Part shown: positions 25,901-34,052 of the stretch, in pieces | Position numbering within the stretch: the stretch's first letter is position 1 | How the letters are laid out: every line of letters starts with the position of its first letter | Origin: UBA724 sp049596815 | Lineage (GTDB): Bacteria; Bacteroidota; Bacteroidia; Flavobacteriales; Flavobacteriaceae | Direction of reading: 5' to 3' | Length of the DNA: 64,000 nt | Assembly (NCBI GenBank): GCA_049596815.1 | Contig: JBMYLY010000001.1 | Coordinates: forward strand, 1-64,000 | Translations under genes and position numbers: made by a program | Notes under the pieces: model-generated | What the model was told of the DNA's origin: nothing | Seen by the model: only the letters and a program-made list of their open reading frames with translations | The model's database searches: none

Positions 25901-26137
25901 ATGAAACCCAAAAAACAATTTATATTCAATGCCAACAACTACAAATTGATGTGGGTCGGGCTCGCCTGTATCGCTCTGGGTTTTGTTCTTATGGCAGGAG
26001 GAGGCAGCGATGACCCCAATGTCTTTAATCCCGAAATTTTTAGTTCTCGACGCATCCGCTTGGCACCCGCATTGGTGCTTATTGGTTTTGTGATTGAAGT
26101 GATAGCCATACTCAGCTCCAAAGGACATTCAAAATGA
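25901..26137 (+). CDS. DUF3098 family small membrane protein
   Basis: This 78-residue protein has two TM helices (LMWVGLACIALGFVLMAGG and LAPALVLIGFVIEVIAIL) joined by a short loop, DPNVFNPEIFSSRRI, typical of DUF3098. The family regularly lies between ftsX and uppP in Bacteroidota. The function is unknown, and an envelope or division role is inferred only from position. It overlaps the uppP start by 4 bp. Confidence 0.85.
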   Translation: MKPKKQFIFNANNYKLMWVGLACIALGFVLMAGGGSDDPNVFNPEIFSSRRIRLAPALVLIGFVIEVIAILSSKGHSK

Positions 26138-26952
26138 TTGAGCCCACTACCTCCCTCTCTGTTCTGGAAGCTCTTTTGTTGGGAATTGTGCAAGGACTTA
26201 CCGAGTTTTTACCTGTTTCTTCTAGCGGACATTTGGAGTTGGCCCAAGCCATGATGGGCAATGCCAATTTGAGTCAGCAAAACCTGATTTTCACTATCGT
26301 AGTTCACGCTGCGACAGCCCTTGCTACCCTAGTGGTTTTTAGAAAAGATGTTTTTGAAATCATAGGCGGACTCATCAAATTCCAAAACAACGAAGCCACC
26401 CGTTTTTCGCTGCTTATTGTCATTTCTATGATACCGGCTGTAGGTGTAGGACTTTTTTTTGAAGAAACCATTGCTCAATTCTTTTTTGGCAATACGCTAT
26501 TGGTAGGTGCTATGCTGTGGGTCACTGCCGCACTGCTTTTTGTGGCAGACCGTCCTTTCTCAAATCATCAACCCATTACTCCCAAAACTGCTGCCTTAGT
26601 TGGGATTGCCCAAGCCTTTGCCATTTTGCCCGGCATATCGCGTAGTGGTGCTACCATTGCTTGTAGTTTGCTACTCAAAGTCGACAGACCCAAGGCCGCG
26701 CGCTTTTCCTTTCTGATGGTGGTACCGCTTATTCTAGGGAGTATGGCAAAAACCCTATGGAGTGGTGACTTGAGTCAGAGTCATGACCAGATGGAATTAC
26801 TGCCGTTTGTTGTCGGTTTTGTAGCAGCTTTTGTGAGCGGCTACTTGGCTTGCACATGGATGATAGCACTGGTAAAGCGAAGCAAGCTCAAATACTTTGC
26901 TTATTACTGTGCTACCGTAGGCACACTGGCTTTGATCGCGCAATGGGTATGA
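26134..26952 (+). CDS. uppP: Undecaprenyl-diphosphate phosphatase
   Basis: This 272-residue polytopic enzyme recycles the C55-PP lipid carrier to C55-P for cell-wall synthesis. It carries both family signatures: GLTEFLPVSSSGHLEL (near residue 20) and LPGISRSGATIACSLLL (about 168). Length and hydrophobicity are standard for BacA/UppP. Its stop overlaps the truB start as ATGA. Confidence 0.96.
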   Translation: MIEPTTSLSVLEALLLGIVQGLTEFLPVSSSGHLELAQAMMGNANLSQQNLIFTIVVHAATALATLVVFRKDVFEIIGGLIKFQNNEATRFSLLIVISMIPAVGVGLFFEETIAQFFFGNTLLVGAMLWVTAALLFVADRPFSNHQPITPKTAALVGIAQAFAILPGISRSGATIACSLLLKVDRPKAARFSFLMVVPLILGSMAKTLWSGDLSQSHDQMELLPFVVGFVAAFVSGYLACTWMIALVKRSKLKYFAYYCATVGTLALIAQWV

Positions 26953-27644
26953 TAGCCAACAAAGAAGCCATACAAGAGGGTCAACTTATTCTTGTGGACA
27001 AACCCCTTAAATGGACCTCTTTTCAGGTGGTCAATAAAATCCGTTGGATGATTCGAAAAAAATTCAATCTCAAAAAAATCAAAGTTGGCCATGCCGGAAC
27101 CCTCGACCCCTTGGCCACCGGATTGTTGTTGATTTGTACGGGCAAAATGACCAAACAAATCGAAGGTCTGATGGGCAAAGAAAAAACCTACACAGGTACT
27201 TTGGTACTAGGTGCCAGCACCCCTTCTTATGATTTGGAAACGGAAATTGACAAGCATTATGGCTATGACCACATCTCGACTGAATTGTTGGATGTGGTCA
27301 AAGAAAAGTTTATGGGAACCATACTGCAAAAACCACCCTTGTTTTCTGCCATCAAAAAAGACGGAAAACGACTCTATGAACACGCGCGCGCCGGAGAACA
27401 GATTGAAGTTCCGTCACGAGAAGTTCAAATTCACGATTTCCAACTAACACGTGTCTCTCTACCCGAAGTGGATTTCAAAATTTGCTGTAGCAAAGGCACT
27501 TACATTCGGAGCATAGCCCACGACTTTGGACAAGCCTTGGGTTCAGGTGCCTACCTTAAAACACTATGCCGTACTTCCATTGGGAACTACCGTCTTGAAG
27601 ACGCCTACTCTTTGGAAGTTTTAGAAGCTATAATGAAATCTTGA
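26949..27644 (+). CDS. truB: tRNA pseudouridine(55) synthase
   Basis: This enzyme converts U55 in the tRNA T-loop to pseudouridine. I set the start at the ATG at 26949 (MIANKEAIQEG), which overlaps the uppP stop by 4 bp, the usual coupling form here. Upstream in-frame Met codons lie inside uppP and read as out-of-frame uppP sequence. It has LVDKPLKWTSFQVV, the catalytic loop GHAGTLDPLATGLLLICTGK (Asp in TLDPLA) and KGTYIRSIAHDFGQ. It is slightly shorter than E. coli TruB, with the C-terminal PUA part reduced. Confidence 0.95.
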   Translation: MIANKEAIQEGQLILVDKPLKWTSFQVVNKIRWMIRKKFNLKKIKVGHAGTLDPLATGLLLICTGKMTKQIEGLMGKEKTYTGTLVLGASTPSYDLETEIDKHYGYDHISTELLDVVKEKFMGTILQKPPLFSAIKKDGKRLYEHARAGEQIEVPSREVQIHDFQLTRVSLPEVDFKICCSKGTYIRSIAHDFGQALGSGAYLKTLCRTSIGNYRLEDAYSLEVLEAIMKS

Positions 27645-27655
27645 CACTTTTAAAG

Positions 27656-28243
27656 ATGAGTAACGTTCAGCGTTGTGATTGGTGTGTCGGACATAAAGAC
27701 TACGAAAACTACCACGATCAAGAGTGGGGTGTTCCTGTTCATGATGACCAAAAATTGTTTGAGTTTTTGACTTTGGAAACCTTCCAAGCGGGTTTGAGTT
27801 GGCTTACCATTTTGCGAAAACGTGAAAACTTTAGAAAGGCTTTTGATGGGTTTGATGTGGAACGTGTAGCCCGATACAAGGCAGACAAGGTCGATGAACT
27901 TTTGACCAATAAAGGCATTGTTCGCAACCATTTAAAAATCCAAGCTGCCATCACCAACGCGCAAGCCTTTATTGAAATCCAAAAAAAATATGGTTCTTTT
28001 GACACATACATCTGGGAGTTTGTCAACCGAAAACCCATTCAGAACCGCTATACTACCCTTGAAGAAATCCCTGCAAAAACCGCTCTTTCCGACACTATCA
28101 GTGCCTCACTCAAACAACACGGATTTAAATTTGTTGGCAGTACCATCGTCTATGCGCACATGCAAGCTACGGGCATGGTCAACGACCATATGGTAAGTTG
28201 TTTTAGATACAACCAAATTAAAGCCCTAGGGCAAATGACGTAA
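27656..28243 (+). CDS. tag: DNA-3-methyladenine glycosylase I
   Basis: This glycosylase excises 3-methyladenine from DNA. I chose the ATG at 27656 (MSNVQRCDWC) because the conserved Tag N-terminus begins there. Zinc ligands expected for the family are visible: Cys in RCDWC, His in NYHDQEWG, and His/Cys in NDHMVSCF near the end. LETFQAGLSWLTILRKRENF is the substrate pocket signature. It adds to the alkylation-damage theme of the window (two ATL-fold genes at 9262 and 11094). Its 3' end overlaps aat by 18 bp, convergently. Confidence 0.95.
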   Translation: MSNVQRCDWCVGHKDYENYHDQEWGVPVHDDQKLFEFLTLETFQAGLSWLTILRKRENFRKAFDGFDVERVARYKADKVDELLTNKGIVRNHLKIQAAITNAQAFIEIQKKYGSFDTYIWEFVNRKPIQNRYTTLEEIPAKTALSDTISASLKQHGFKFVGSTIVYAHMQATGMVNDHMVSCFRYNQIKALGQMT

Positions 28244-28858
28244 AAACTCCGCTCTGGAAATGGGGACTGCACCCATACTCGCCAAATGCTGGGTAGGTAC
28301 CTGACAATCAATGAGGGTGTAATGGTTTTTTTTGAGCTCTCGTGTGAGATAAATAAGCGCTGTTTTGCTCGCATTATTGGCTTTGGAAAACATGCTTTCA
28401 CCGCAAAAAACAGTTCCCAAGTCAATCCCATACAACCCACCTACCAACTGACCTTCTTCCCATACCTCTACAGAATGTGCATGGCCTTGCTGGTGTAGCA
28501 CATTGTACACATCCATAAGTCCTTGGGTGATCCACGTGCCGTTTTGTCCAAAACGTTTGACTTTGGCACAGGCTTCTACAACTTCTGCGAAAGCTTTGTT
28601 AAAGGTTACCTCAAAAGTTTTCTTTCGAAGTACCGCACGCATGCTTTTAGAAATTTTAAGTTGATCCGGGAAAAGAACCATACGTGGGTCGGGGCTCCAC
28701 CACATCAAAAAATCGTCTGACTCGAACCAAGGGAAAATTCCTTTTTTGTAGGCCAGCATCACCCGCTCGGGGCGTAAGTCACCCCCAACAGCAACAATGC
28801 CTTCTGGGGAGGCTTGCTCAGGCGCAGGAAACAACAATGCTTCTGTCAGGCGATACAT
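28226..28858 (-). CDS. aat: Leucyl/phenylalanyl-tRNA--protein transferase
   Basis: This 210-residue enzyme adds Leu or Phe to N-terminal Lys/Arg, marking proteins for ClpAP through the N-degron pathway. The family pattern is complete: VAVGGDLRPERVMLAYKKGI, FPWFESDDFLMWWSPDPRMV, WITQGLMDVYNVLHQQGHAHSVEVW (as separate blocks) and GESMFSKANNASKTALIYL. Length is normal. It is followed convergently by tag. Confidence 0.96.
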   Translation of the reverse strand: MYRLTEALLFPAPEQASPEGIVAVGGDLRPERVMLAYKKGIFPWFESDDFLMWWSPDPRMVLFPDQLKISKSMRAVLRKKTFEVTFNKAFAEVVEACAKVKRFGQNGTWITQGLMDVYNVLHQQGHAHSVEVWEEGQLVGGLYGIDLGTVFCGESMFSKANNASKTALIYLTRELKKNHYTLIDCQVPTQHLASMGAVPISRAEFLRHLP

Positions 28859-28876
28859 TAGAAAGGAGTGCCGTGT

Positions 28877-29239
28877 TTAGAACGGTAAATCATCGGGGGC
28901 GTCCATATTGACGTCATCCACAGGGTCAAACGGAGGCGGTGGTGGTTCAGGAGTTCCTGCCTGCTCCAAAGCATCTATACGCCACCCTTGTATGGAGTTA
29001 AAAAACTTGATCTCTCCCTGCGGACTTTGCCATTCTCTGCCCCGCAAATTGATACCGACTTTTACGCGTTGCTCTTCTTTGAAAGCGTTTAACAAATCGC
29101 ATTTGTCTTGCACAAACTCTAAAAGAAGGTGTTGGGGATATTGTTCTTCTGTAGTAAGAACCAACTCGCGTTTTCTAAAGCCGTTGCTTCCGTATTCTTT
29201 GGTTTCGTAGATGTGCTTAATTCTTCCTTGAATTTCCAT
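28877..29239 (-). CDS. DUF3127 protein, OB-like with SSB-type C-terminal tail
   Basis: This 120-residue protein begins MEIQGRIKHIYETKEYG and continues with a compact beta-rich domain (about 1-90) as in DUF3127, which is thought to be OB-fold-like. A proline-rich linker (PEPPPPPFDP) leads to an acidic tail ending DDLPF. The SSB protein at 46803 ends in the same five residues, and in SSB this tip recruits repair and replication proteins. That suggests a second ssDNA- or SSB-partner-binding protein. It lies 18 bp before aat on the same strand. Confidence 0.75.
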   Translation of the reverse strand: MEIQGRIKHIYETKEYGSNGFRKRELVLTTEEQYPQHLLLEFVQDKCDLLNAFKEEQRVKVGINLRGREWQSPQGEIKFFNSIQGWRIDALEQAGTPEPPPPPFDPVDDVNMDAPDDLPF

Positions 29240-29265
29240 GGTTTATTGTCTTTTTAGCGCCTGAA

Positions 29266-29273
29266 CAAATCTA
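29266..29273 (-). promoter_or_regulatory. -7 element TAGATTTG for DUF3127-aat
   Basis: The plus-strand CAAATCTA is TAGATTTG on the minus strand, 26 bp before the DUF3127 start codon. A perfect -7 consensus match; no clear -33 box. Confidence 0.45.
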
Positions 29274-29290
29274 ATAAATTAGAGGGGATT

Positions 29291-29317
29291 TTGTTCTGAA
29301 AAAATAAATTATATTCG
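29291..29317 (+). promoter_or_regulatory. Promoter TTG-N16-TATATTCG for the orphan histidine kinase
   Basis: TTG (29291-29293) and TATATTCG (29310-29317) are 16 bp apart and end 9 bp before the ATG at 29327, predicting a leader of only a few bases. The -7 box has one mismatch to TAnnTTTG. Confidence 0.4.
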
Positions 29318-29326
29318 TTGTAAGAA

Positions 29327-30484
29327 ATGAAATTCCCAGCCTTTTCTTGGAGAGACAACAGCCGATGGCTATTGATATGCGCACTGGTTTTGGTGGTGTT
29401 TTTTATTTTGTGGAACCTATACTTACTTGTTCAACAAACAGAAAGTGATGAGCGCCAACGCATGGAGCTATGGGCACTTGCCCAACAGCAGTTTACCCAA
29501 AACATAGACCTCAACGAAGATATTGATCCCTTGATCTTTAATGTATTGACGAGCGAAAACAACATCCCAATGATAGTGGTGGATGCTGATGATCGCATTG
29601 TCTCCTTTAACAACATAGACCCACAAAGAGCCGTGGCACGCGATTCTGCCTTTCTTAAAAAAACCTTGGCGCGTATCAAAAGAGAAAATCCACCTATCGA
29701 GATTGTATATGAAAACACAGTCAACCAGCGGATGTATTATGGCAACTCTTCTCTCTTAAACAAACTGCGTCTCTATCCGCTAGCTCTATTATTGGTGGTA
29801 TTGAGTATGGGCACGATGTTGTTTGTTTATCTGAAAGCAACCCAATCCGCACTTCAAAACAAATTATGGACTGGTATGGCCAAAGAAACTGCGCACCAAA
29901 TCGGAACCCCTTTGTCGTCACTGTTGGGTTGGGTGTCCCTGCTTCAATCCAAAGGGGTAGATGAGGCCAAACACATGGAAAAAGACCTGAAACGTTTGGA
30001 AACCATCACCCACAGGTTTTCTAAAATTGGTTCGCTTCCGACCCTCACAAAAACAGATGTGGTTGCGGCTACCGAAGAGGTGTTTGAATACCTCAAACTG
30101 CGAACCCCCAAAGGGATTGACATGGTGTTTTCTTCAGAGGTCAAAAAGAAAGAGATACGCCTCAACAAAGAACTGTATTGTTGGGTAATTGAAAACCTAA
30201 TCAAAAACAGTATAGACGCGCTAAAGGACAAGGGCGCAATTCAATTACAAATCTCAGACAAAGCCAAGCAAATAGAAATATTGGTTCAAGACAACGGCGT
30301 AGGAATCCCCAAAAAAATGCACAAAAAAATCTTTATGCCGGGGGTAACCACCAAGAAAAGAGGCTGGGGATTGGGGCTTTCTCTGTCAAGAAGAATCGTC
30401 GAGGAATATCACAATGGGAAGATAGGGCTTCACAAAACTGGAAAAAAACAGGGAACCTGCTTCAAAATCGAACTTCCAGCCTAG
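29327..30484 (+). CDS. Orphan sensor histidine kinase
   Basis: This 385-residue membrane kinase has a TM helix at about 14-34, a periplasmic sensor region of about 110 residues and a second TM (about 147-167). The H-box is MAKETAHQIGTPLSSLLGW (phospho-His near residue 190), followed by HATPase motifs (IENLIKNSIDAL, DNGVGIPK, GWGLGLSLSRRIV). No response regulator is adjacent, so its partner is encoded elsewhere. It converges on the HIT gene with a 4-bp overlap. Confidence 0.92.
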   Translation: MKFPAFSWRDNSRWLLICALVLVVFFILWNLYLLVQQTESDERQRMELWALAQQQFTQNIDLNEDIDPLIFNVLTSENNIPMIVVDADDRIVSFNNIDPQRAVARDSAFLKKTLARIKRENPPIEIVYENTVNQRMYYGNSSLLNKLRLYPLALLLVVLSMGTMLFVYLKATQSALQNKLWTGMAKETAHQIGTPLSSLLGWVSLLQSKGVDEAKHMEKDLKRLETITHRFSKIGSLPTLTKTDVVAATEEVFEYLKLRTPKGIDMVFSSEVKKKEIRLNKELYCWVIENLIKNSIDALKDKGAIQLQISDKAKQIEILVQDNGVGIPKKMHKKIFMPGVTTKKRGWGLGLSLSRRIVEEYHNGKIGLHKTGKKQGTCFKIELPA

Positions 30485-30870
30485 AGCTGTGCTTTGATTT
30501 TAGCAACCAAACTTTTAAAATCTTCATCAGACATTTTTACTTTGGTTTGAAAAGTCATTTCGTGCATTTCGTTGAGTGGGATGAGGTGCACATGTGCATG
30601 GGGCACTTCTAAACCTACCACGGCCATACCGACTCGTTTGCACGGAAGGGCTTTTTCCAAAGCTATGGCAATGCGCTTGGAAAACTGCATGAGCTTGATG
30701 TAGGGGTCATCTTCTAGGTCAAAAAGTTTGTCCACCTCTTTTTTGGGAACACACAACACGTGACCTCGTGCATTGGGGTTGATGTCTAAAAAAGCATAGC
30801 AATCTGCATCTTCGTCTATGGTATAGGCAGGCAATTCCCCTTGTATGATGCGTGTGAAAATAGAAGGCAT
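30481..30870 (-). CDS. HIT family nucleotide-binding hydrolase
   Basis: This 129-residue histidine-triad protein has the catalytic motif HAHVHLIPL (HxHxHxx, near residue 97), with IFTRIIQGELPAYTIDED and FLDINPNARGHVLCVPK typical of the Hint/PKCI branch. The family hydrolyses nucleoside phosphoramidates or related AMP-lysine bonds. It starts 2 bp after the greA stop and is probably co-transcribed with it. Confidence 0.94.
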   Translation of the reverse strand: MPSIFTRIIQGELPAYTIDEDADCYAFLDINPNARGHVLCVPKKEVDKLFDLEDDPYIKLMQFSKRIAIALEKALPCKRVGMAVVGLEVPHAHVHLIPLNEMHEMTFQTKVKMSDEDFKSLVAKIKAQL

Positions 30871-30872
30871 GC

Positions 30873-31346
30873 CTAACTGTTGATGGAGAGTATTTCGAAT
30901 TTCAGCACACCGTTGGGGACACTTACCTCTGCAATATCACCTACCTCTTTTCCCAAAAGACCTTTCCCAATGGGAGAACTGACAGAAATTTTCCCGGTTT
31001 TTAGGTCGGCCTCGCTCTCTGCTACCAATGTATAGGTCATTTCCATATTGTTGGTGGTGTTTTTGATTTTTACCTTGGACAATACGTGTACTTTTGATTG
31101 ATCTAACTGAGATTCGTCAAGAAGGCGCGCAGAAGCTAAGGTTTCTTCGAGTTTTGATATCTTGAGCTCCAACAGCCCTTGGGCTTCTTTGGCAGCATCA
31201 TATTCTGCATTTTCACTCAAATCTCCTTTGTCCCTAGCCTCAGCAATGGCTTGGGAGGCTTTGGGTCGCTCAATATCTTTGAGTTGATTGAGTTCATCAC
31301 GCAATTTTTTTAGGCCTTCAGCGGTATAGTAAGATACAGTACTCAT
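30873..31346 (-). CDS. greA: Transcription elongation factor GreA
   Basis: This factor rescues backtracked RNA polymerase by stimulating transcript cleavage. I use the ATG at 31346 (MSTVSYYTAEGL); the upstream in-frame Met would place the leader hairpin inside the coding region. The N-terminal coiled coil (about 10-75) carries the acidic tip in the family segment EARDKGDLSENAEYDAAKEA. A C-terminal FKBP-like domain ends with SPIGKGLLGKEVGDIAEVSV. It sits in an operon with the HIT gene. Confidence 0.96.
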   Translation of the reverse strand: MSTVSYYTAEGLKKLRDELNQLKDIERPKASQAIAEARDKGDLSENAEYDAAKEAQGLLELKISKLEETLASARLLDESQLDQSKVHVLSKVKIKNTTNNMEMTYTLVAESEADLKTGKISVSSPIGKGLLGKEVGDIAEVSVPNGVLKFEILSINS

Positions 31347-31360
31347 GATAGTTGATTTAG

Positions 31361-31389
31361 AAACAAAAAAATCCCTCAATTAGCGGGAT
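31361..31389 (-). promoter_or_regulatory. Terminator-like hairpin in the greA leader (candidate attenuator)
   Basis: On the minus strand, ATCCC (31389-31385) pairs with GGGAT (31375-31371) across a 9-nt loop and is followed at once by a T-rich run (TTTTTT, then GTTT). It lies between the predicted greA -7 box (31396-31403) and the greA ATG (31346). Transcription would have to read through it. The stem is short (5 bp), so its strength is uncertain. Confidence 0.45.
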
Positions 31390-31395
31390 GCATAA

Positions 31396-31422
31396 CAAAT
31401 ATACAAAATTCCTGTTTTTCAA
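31396..31422 (-). promoter_or_regulatory. Promoter TTG-N16-TATATTTG for greA-HIT
   Basis: On the minus strand, TTG (31422-31420) precedes TATATTTG (31403-31396) by 16 bp. The transcript would start near 31390, exactly at the leader hairpin, about 45 bp before the greA ATG. Confidence 0.55.
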
Positions 31423-31446
31423 CGTTTTAGTTTTATATTGCTCCTC

Positions 31447-31866
31447 ATGAAACGGAAGCTGATTGTTGTGTTTTGCCTTTGGCTAATAGGCTGTGAAGAC
31501 AATGCCATAGAGCGCAATCCTTACTTGCCAAATTACAGCTTTGAGTTTGAGTTCAATCTCAACCTACCCCAGTATGACAACCTTCGGTTTACAGGGGGCA
31601 CACACACCATCTCTGGATTGGGTGTGAAAGGGGTTCATTTGTTCAACCTCAACGGGAGTCAGATTATTGCGTGGGAAGCAGGTTGTCCCAACCATGCCCC
31701 CAGCCAATGTTCGACTACCATTGTTGAGGGCATAGAGGCACAGTGTCCTTGCGATGATTATTTGTATAGTTTGGCCACAGGCCAACCCCTTACAGAAGGA
31801 GCGTCTTATGGCTTGGTAAATTATCGCGTGCAACGCAACGGAAACCAAGTGCTGATTTACAACTAA
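31447..31866 (+). CDS. Rieske-like lipoprotein with degenerate cluster ligands
   Basis: This is a small lipoprotein with lipobox LIGC followed by EDNAIERNPYLP. The ATG at 31447 is chosen over an upstream TTG because it begins the signal peptide. The C-terminal half has Rieske-domain layout: WEAGCPNHAPSQCS where Rieske proteins have CxH, and CPCDDYLYSLATGQPLTEGA where they have CPCHGxxFdxxTG. The second His is Asp and the first box is CPNH, so a normal 2Fe-2S Rieske cluster is doubtful. An extra Cys (SQCS) could contribute. It converges with the thiamine-type TonB receptor (4-bp overlap). Confidence 0.6.
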   Translation: MKRKLIVVFCLWLIGCEDNAIERNPYLPNYSFEFEFNLNLPQYDNLRFTGGTHTISGLGVKGVHLFNLNGSQIIAWEAGCPNHAPSQCSTTIVEGIEAQCPCDDYLYSLATGQPLTEGASYGLVNYRVQRNGNQVLIYN

Positions 31867-34052
31867 AATCGAATGTTCACTCCGGCCAAGAAGTGGAAAC
31901 CTGCTTGTGGATAATAACCAACACCTTCTATGGTTTGAACCATACCCGGATTGCTCCAACTATCGTCATAGGTATAGAAATACCCGTTAGACACATAGGA
32001 GGCATCCAGCACATTGTTGAGCAGCAATTGTAGTGTTAAAGATTTACACCACGATGGATCGAGTTGGTACTGGATGCTGATATCGTGCGTCGTATAGGAA
32101 GGCAACTTGGACAAATCCGCATCTATATTGCCCATATACTGCTCGCCCACATATTTGCTAAACAGCGATACCGTCCATGCGTAATTAGGTAAATACGTCA
32201 ATTGGCTTGCACCGACTACATTGGGCGAGTAAGACAAATTGGTGTTGCCCAACTCCTGCAATTGGCCATCGCGTTCAAAAACAAAATCGCGATTTATATT
32301 CTCACTCAAAGTGAGGTTGGCATTCCAACTCCATTGGGAACTCAACTGCCAATCGACATCCAACTCCAGACCCAAACGGTAGCTGCTACCGCTATTTTCT
32401 CGGATAGGTGCGCCTACTTCATCGACAGCTCCTGTGAGTACCAATTGGTCTTTGTAGTCCATATAATACACATTGGCGCCAAATTTCAGGAACTCCGACT
32501 TGTGACGCCAGCCCAACTCATAGTCGGTCAAGGATTCTGGCACGGGATTGCCGTTTTCAAAATCAGTTCTGTTGGGTTCTCTGTGAGCACGAGCCACAGA
32601 CAAATAGGCTTGATCTTCGTTATTTAGGTTATAAGTAAGTCCAAACTTAGGGTTGAAAAACCCGTAATTCCTGTCTATGCTGATGGGTTCGGGGCCTGCT
32701 TGAACACCATTTGCCACATAGTCCACCCAACGGTATTGTAGGTCTGTAAATACGACCAAATTGTCTCCAACCGCATGGGTGAGCTTGCCAAAAATATTGG
32801 TGTCTTTTTTGATTCCTTGGTTTTCATAAAATCGATGTCCTGGCATGGCGCCCCCAGTATTATCAGCCCAAACTAGCACTCCAAAATGATCGCCTACATA
32901 CTTGCTGTGATAGGCACCCAAATCAAGTGTGTTGCTGCCTTTTTGGTAGCGCGCATTGAGATTGGCCACATAAAAATCGTTGTCCAACCATTTTTGAGTA
33001 ATATTCTCCGTGGCTTCAGCGCCCATATTTGGCAAATCTAGATAAGTCGGGTCAGTGGTTCCTGAAAAACCTACGTTTTGGTCAAACCACAGATCATTGA
33101 GTTCTTGGTAATAGCCTTTCCCATAGGTGTAGTTTAGCCCTAATCCCATAGACCAGTACATATTGAGCTGTTGGTTCCAATGAAGCTGAAAGTGGTCTTG
33201 GTCATAATTATCTACTTGGTCCTCGTAAAACCCTAAGAGATTTCCTTCCGCATCATAGTTTTCACCTGCCGGATTGTGGGTCCTGTTTTCTTTGAGGGTG
33301 ATCGGGTCTATTCCAAACCAAGATTGGTATGTGCGCTCATGCCCGCCAAAAGCCAAGGCTTTGAGTTGGGTTTTTCCTTCTTGGTAAACCGTCTGTAAGA
33401 AATACGATTTTAAATCAGAGCTGGCCCGGTCAATATAGCCATCTGAATCAATTTTGGACAACCTACCAGAGAGTTCAAAGCGATTATCTAATAAGCCAGT
33501 GGAAAATTTTAAAGTGTGTTTTTGGGTAGCAAAACTTCCAAAACTGTGAGCCAATTGCGCATAAGCCTCATTCGAGACAGCGTCTGTTGTGATGTTAAGG
33601 CTTGCCCCAAAAGCACCCGATCCGTTGGTCGAGGTGCCTACTCCACGCTGCAACTGTAGGCTTTCCACAGAGGAACTAAAGTCAGGCAAATCGACCCAAA
33701 AAGTACCTTGAGATTCGGAATCATTGTATGGAATCCCGTTGATGGTCACGTTGACTCGAGTGGCATCGGAACCACGCACCCGAATGCCGGTATAGCCCAC
33801 TCCGGCACCCGCATCACTAGTCGTGACCACTCCAGGCAAAAAATTGAGCAAAATGGGGAGGTCGGCACCAAGGTTTCGAGAGGCCAATTCTTCTTTGGTT
33901 ACATCCGAAAAAGCCATGGGCGTTTGGTCTGTGGCGCTCAAAGCAGCAACCGTAACCCCTTTGAGTTGAATTTCGGTCTGCAAACTGTCTTTTGCTTGTT
34001 GGGCTAATAGCATTCCTGTTCCTAAAAAAAAGGATAGTAAAAAAGATTTCAT
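31863..34052 (-). CDS. TonB-dependent receptor under TPP riboswitch control (predicted thiamine uptake)
   Basis: This 729-residue outer membrane receptor has a signal peptide ending LLAQ. A plug domain (about 40-160) has ILLNFLPGVVTTSD, GIRVRGSDATRVNVTINGIP and GSGAFGASLNITT. The beta-barrel ends in VNIRF. There is no CarboxypepD-like N-terminal domain and no SusD partner, so it is a vitamin/siderophore-type receptor rather than a SusC. A THI-box riboswitch lies in its leader, and the adjacent upstream operon encodes thiamine-type transporter and binding proteins. The likely substrate is thus thiamine or a precursor or phosphate of it. The receptor class is certain; the substrate is inferred. 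Confidence 0.88.
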   Translation of the reverse strand: MKSFLLSFFLGTGMLLAQQAKDSLQTEIQLKGVTVAALSATDQTPMAFSDVTKEELASRNLGADLPILLNFLPGVVTTSDAGAGVGYTGIRVRGSDATRVNVTINGIPYNDSESQGTFWVDLPDFSSSVESLQLQRGVGTSTNGSGAFGASLNITTDAVSNEAYAQLAHSFGSFATQKHTLKFSTGLLDNRFELSGRLSKIDSDGYIDRASSDLKSYFLQTVYQEGKTQLKALAFGGHERTYQSWFGIDPITLKENRTHNPAGENYDAEGNLLGFYEDQVDNYDQDHFQLHWNQQLNMYWSMGLGLNYTYGKGYYQELNDLWFDQNVGFSGTTDPTYLDLPNMGAEATENITQKWLDNDFYVANLNARYQKGSNTLDLGAYHSKYVGDHFGVLVWADNTGGAMPGHRFYENQGIKKDTNIFGKLTHAVGDNLVVFTDLQYRWVDYVANGVQAGPEPISIDRNYGFFNPKFGLTYNLNNEDQAYLSVARAHREPNRTDFENGNPVPESLTDYELGWRHKSEFLKFGANVYYMDYKDQLVLTGAVDEVGAPIRENSGSSYRLGLELDVDWQLSSQWSWNANLTLSENINRDFVFERDGQLQELGNTNLSYSPNVVGASQLTYLPNYAWTVSLFSKYVGEQYMGNIDADLSKLPSYTTHDISIQYQLDPSWCKSLTLQLLLNNVLDASYVSNGYFYTYDDSWSNPGMVQTIEGVGYYPQAGFHFLAGVNIRF

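Noticed and set aside
32202..32627. A 141-codon plus-strand open frame inside the TonB-dependent receptor
   Set aside because: It is antisense to a long well-supported barrel region and has no start context; treated as a shadow.
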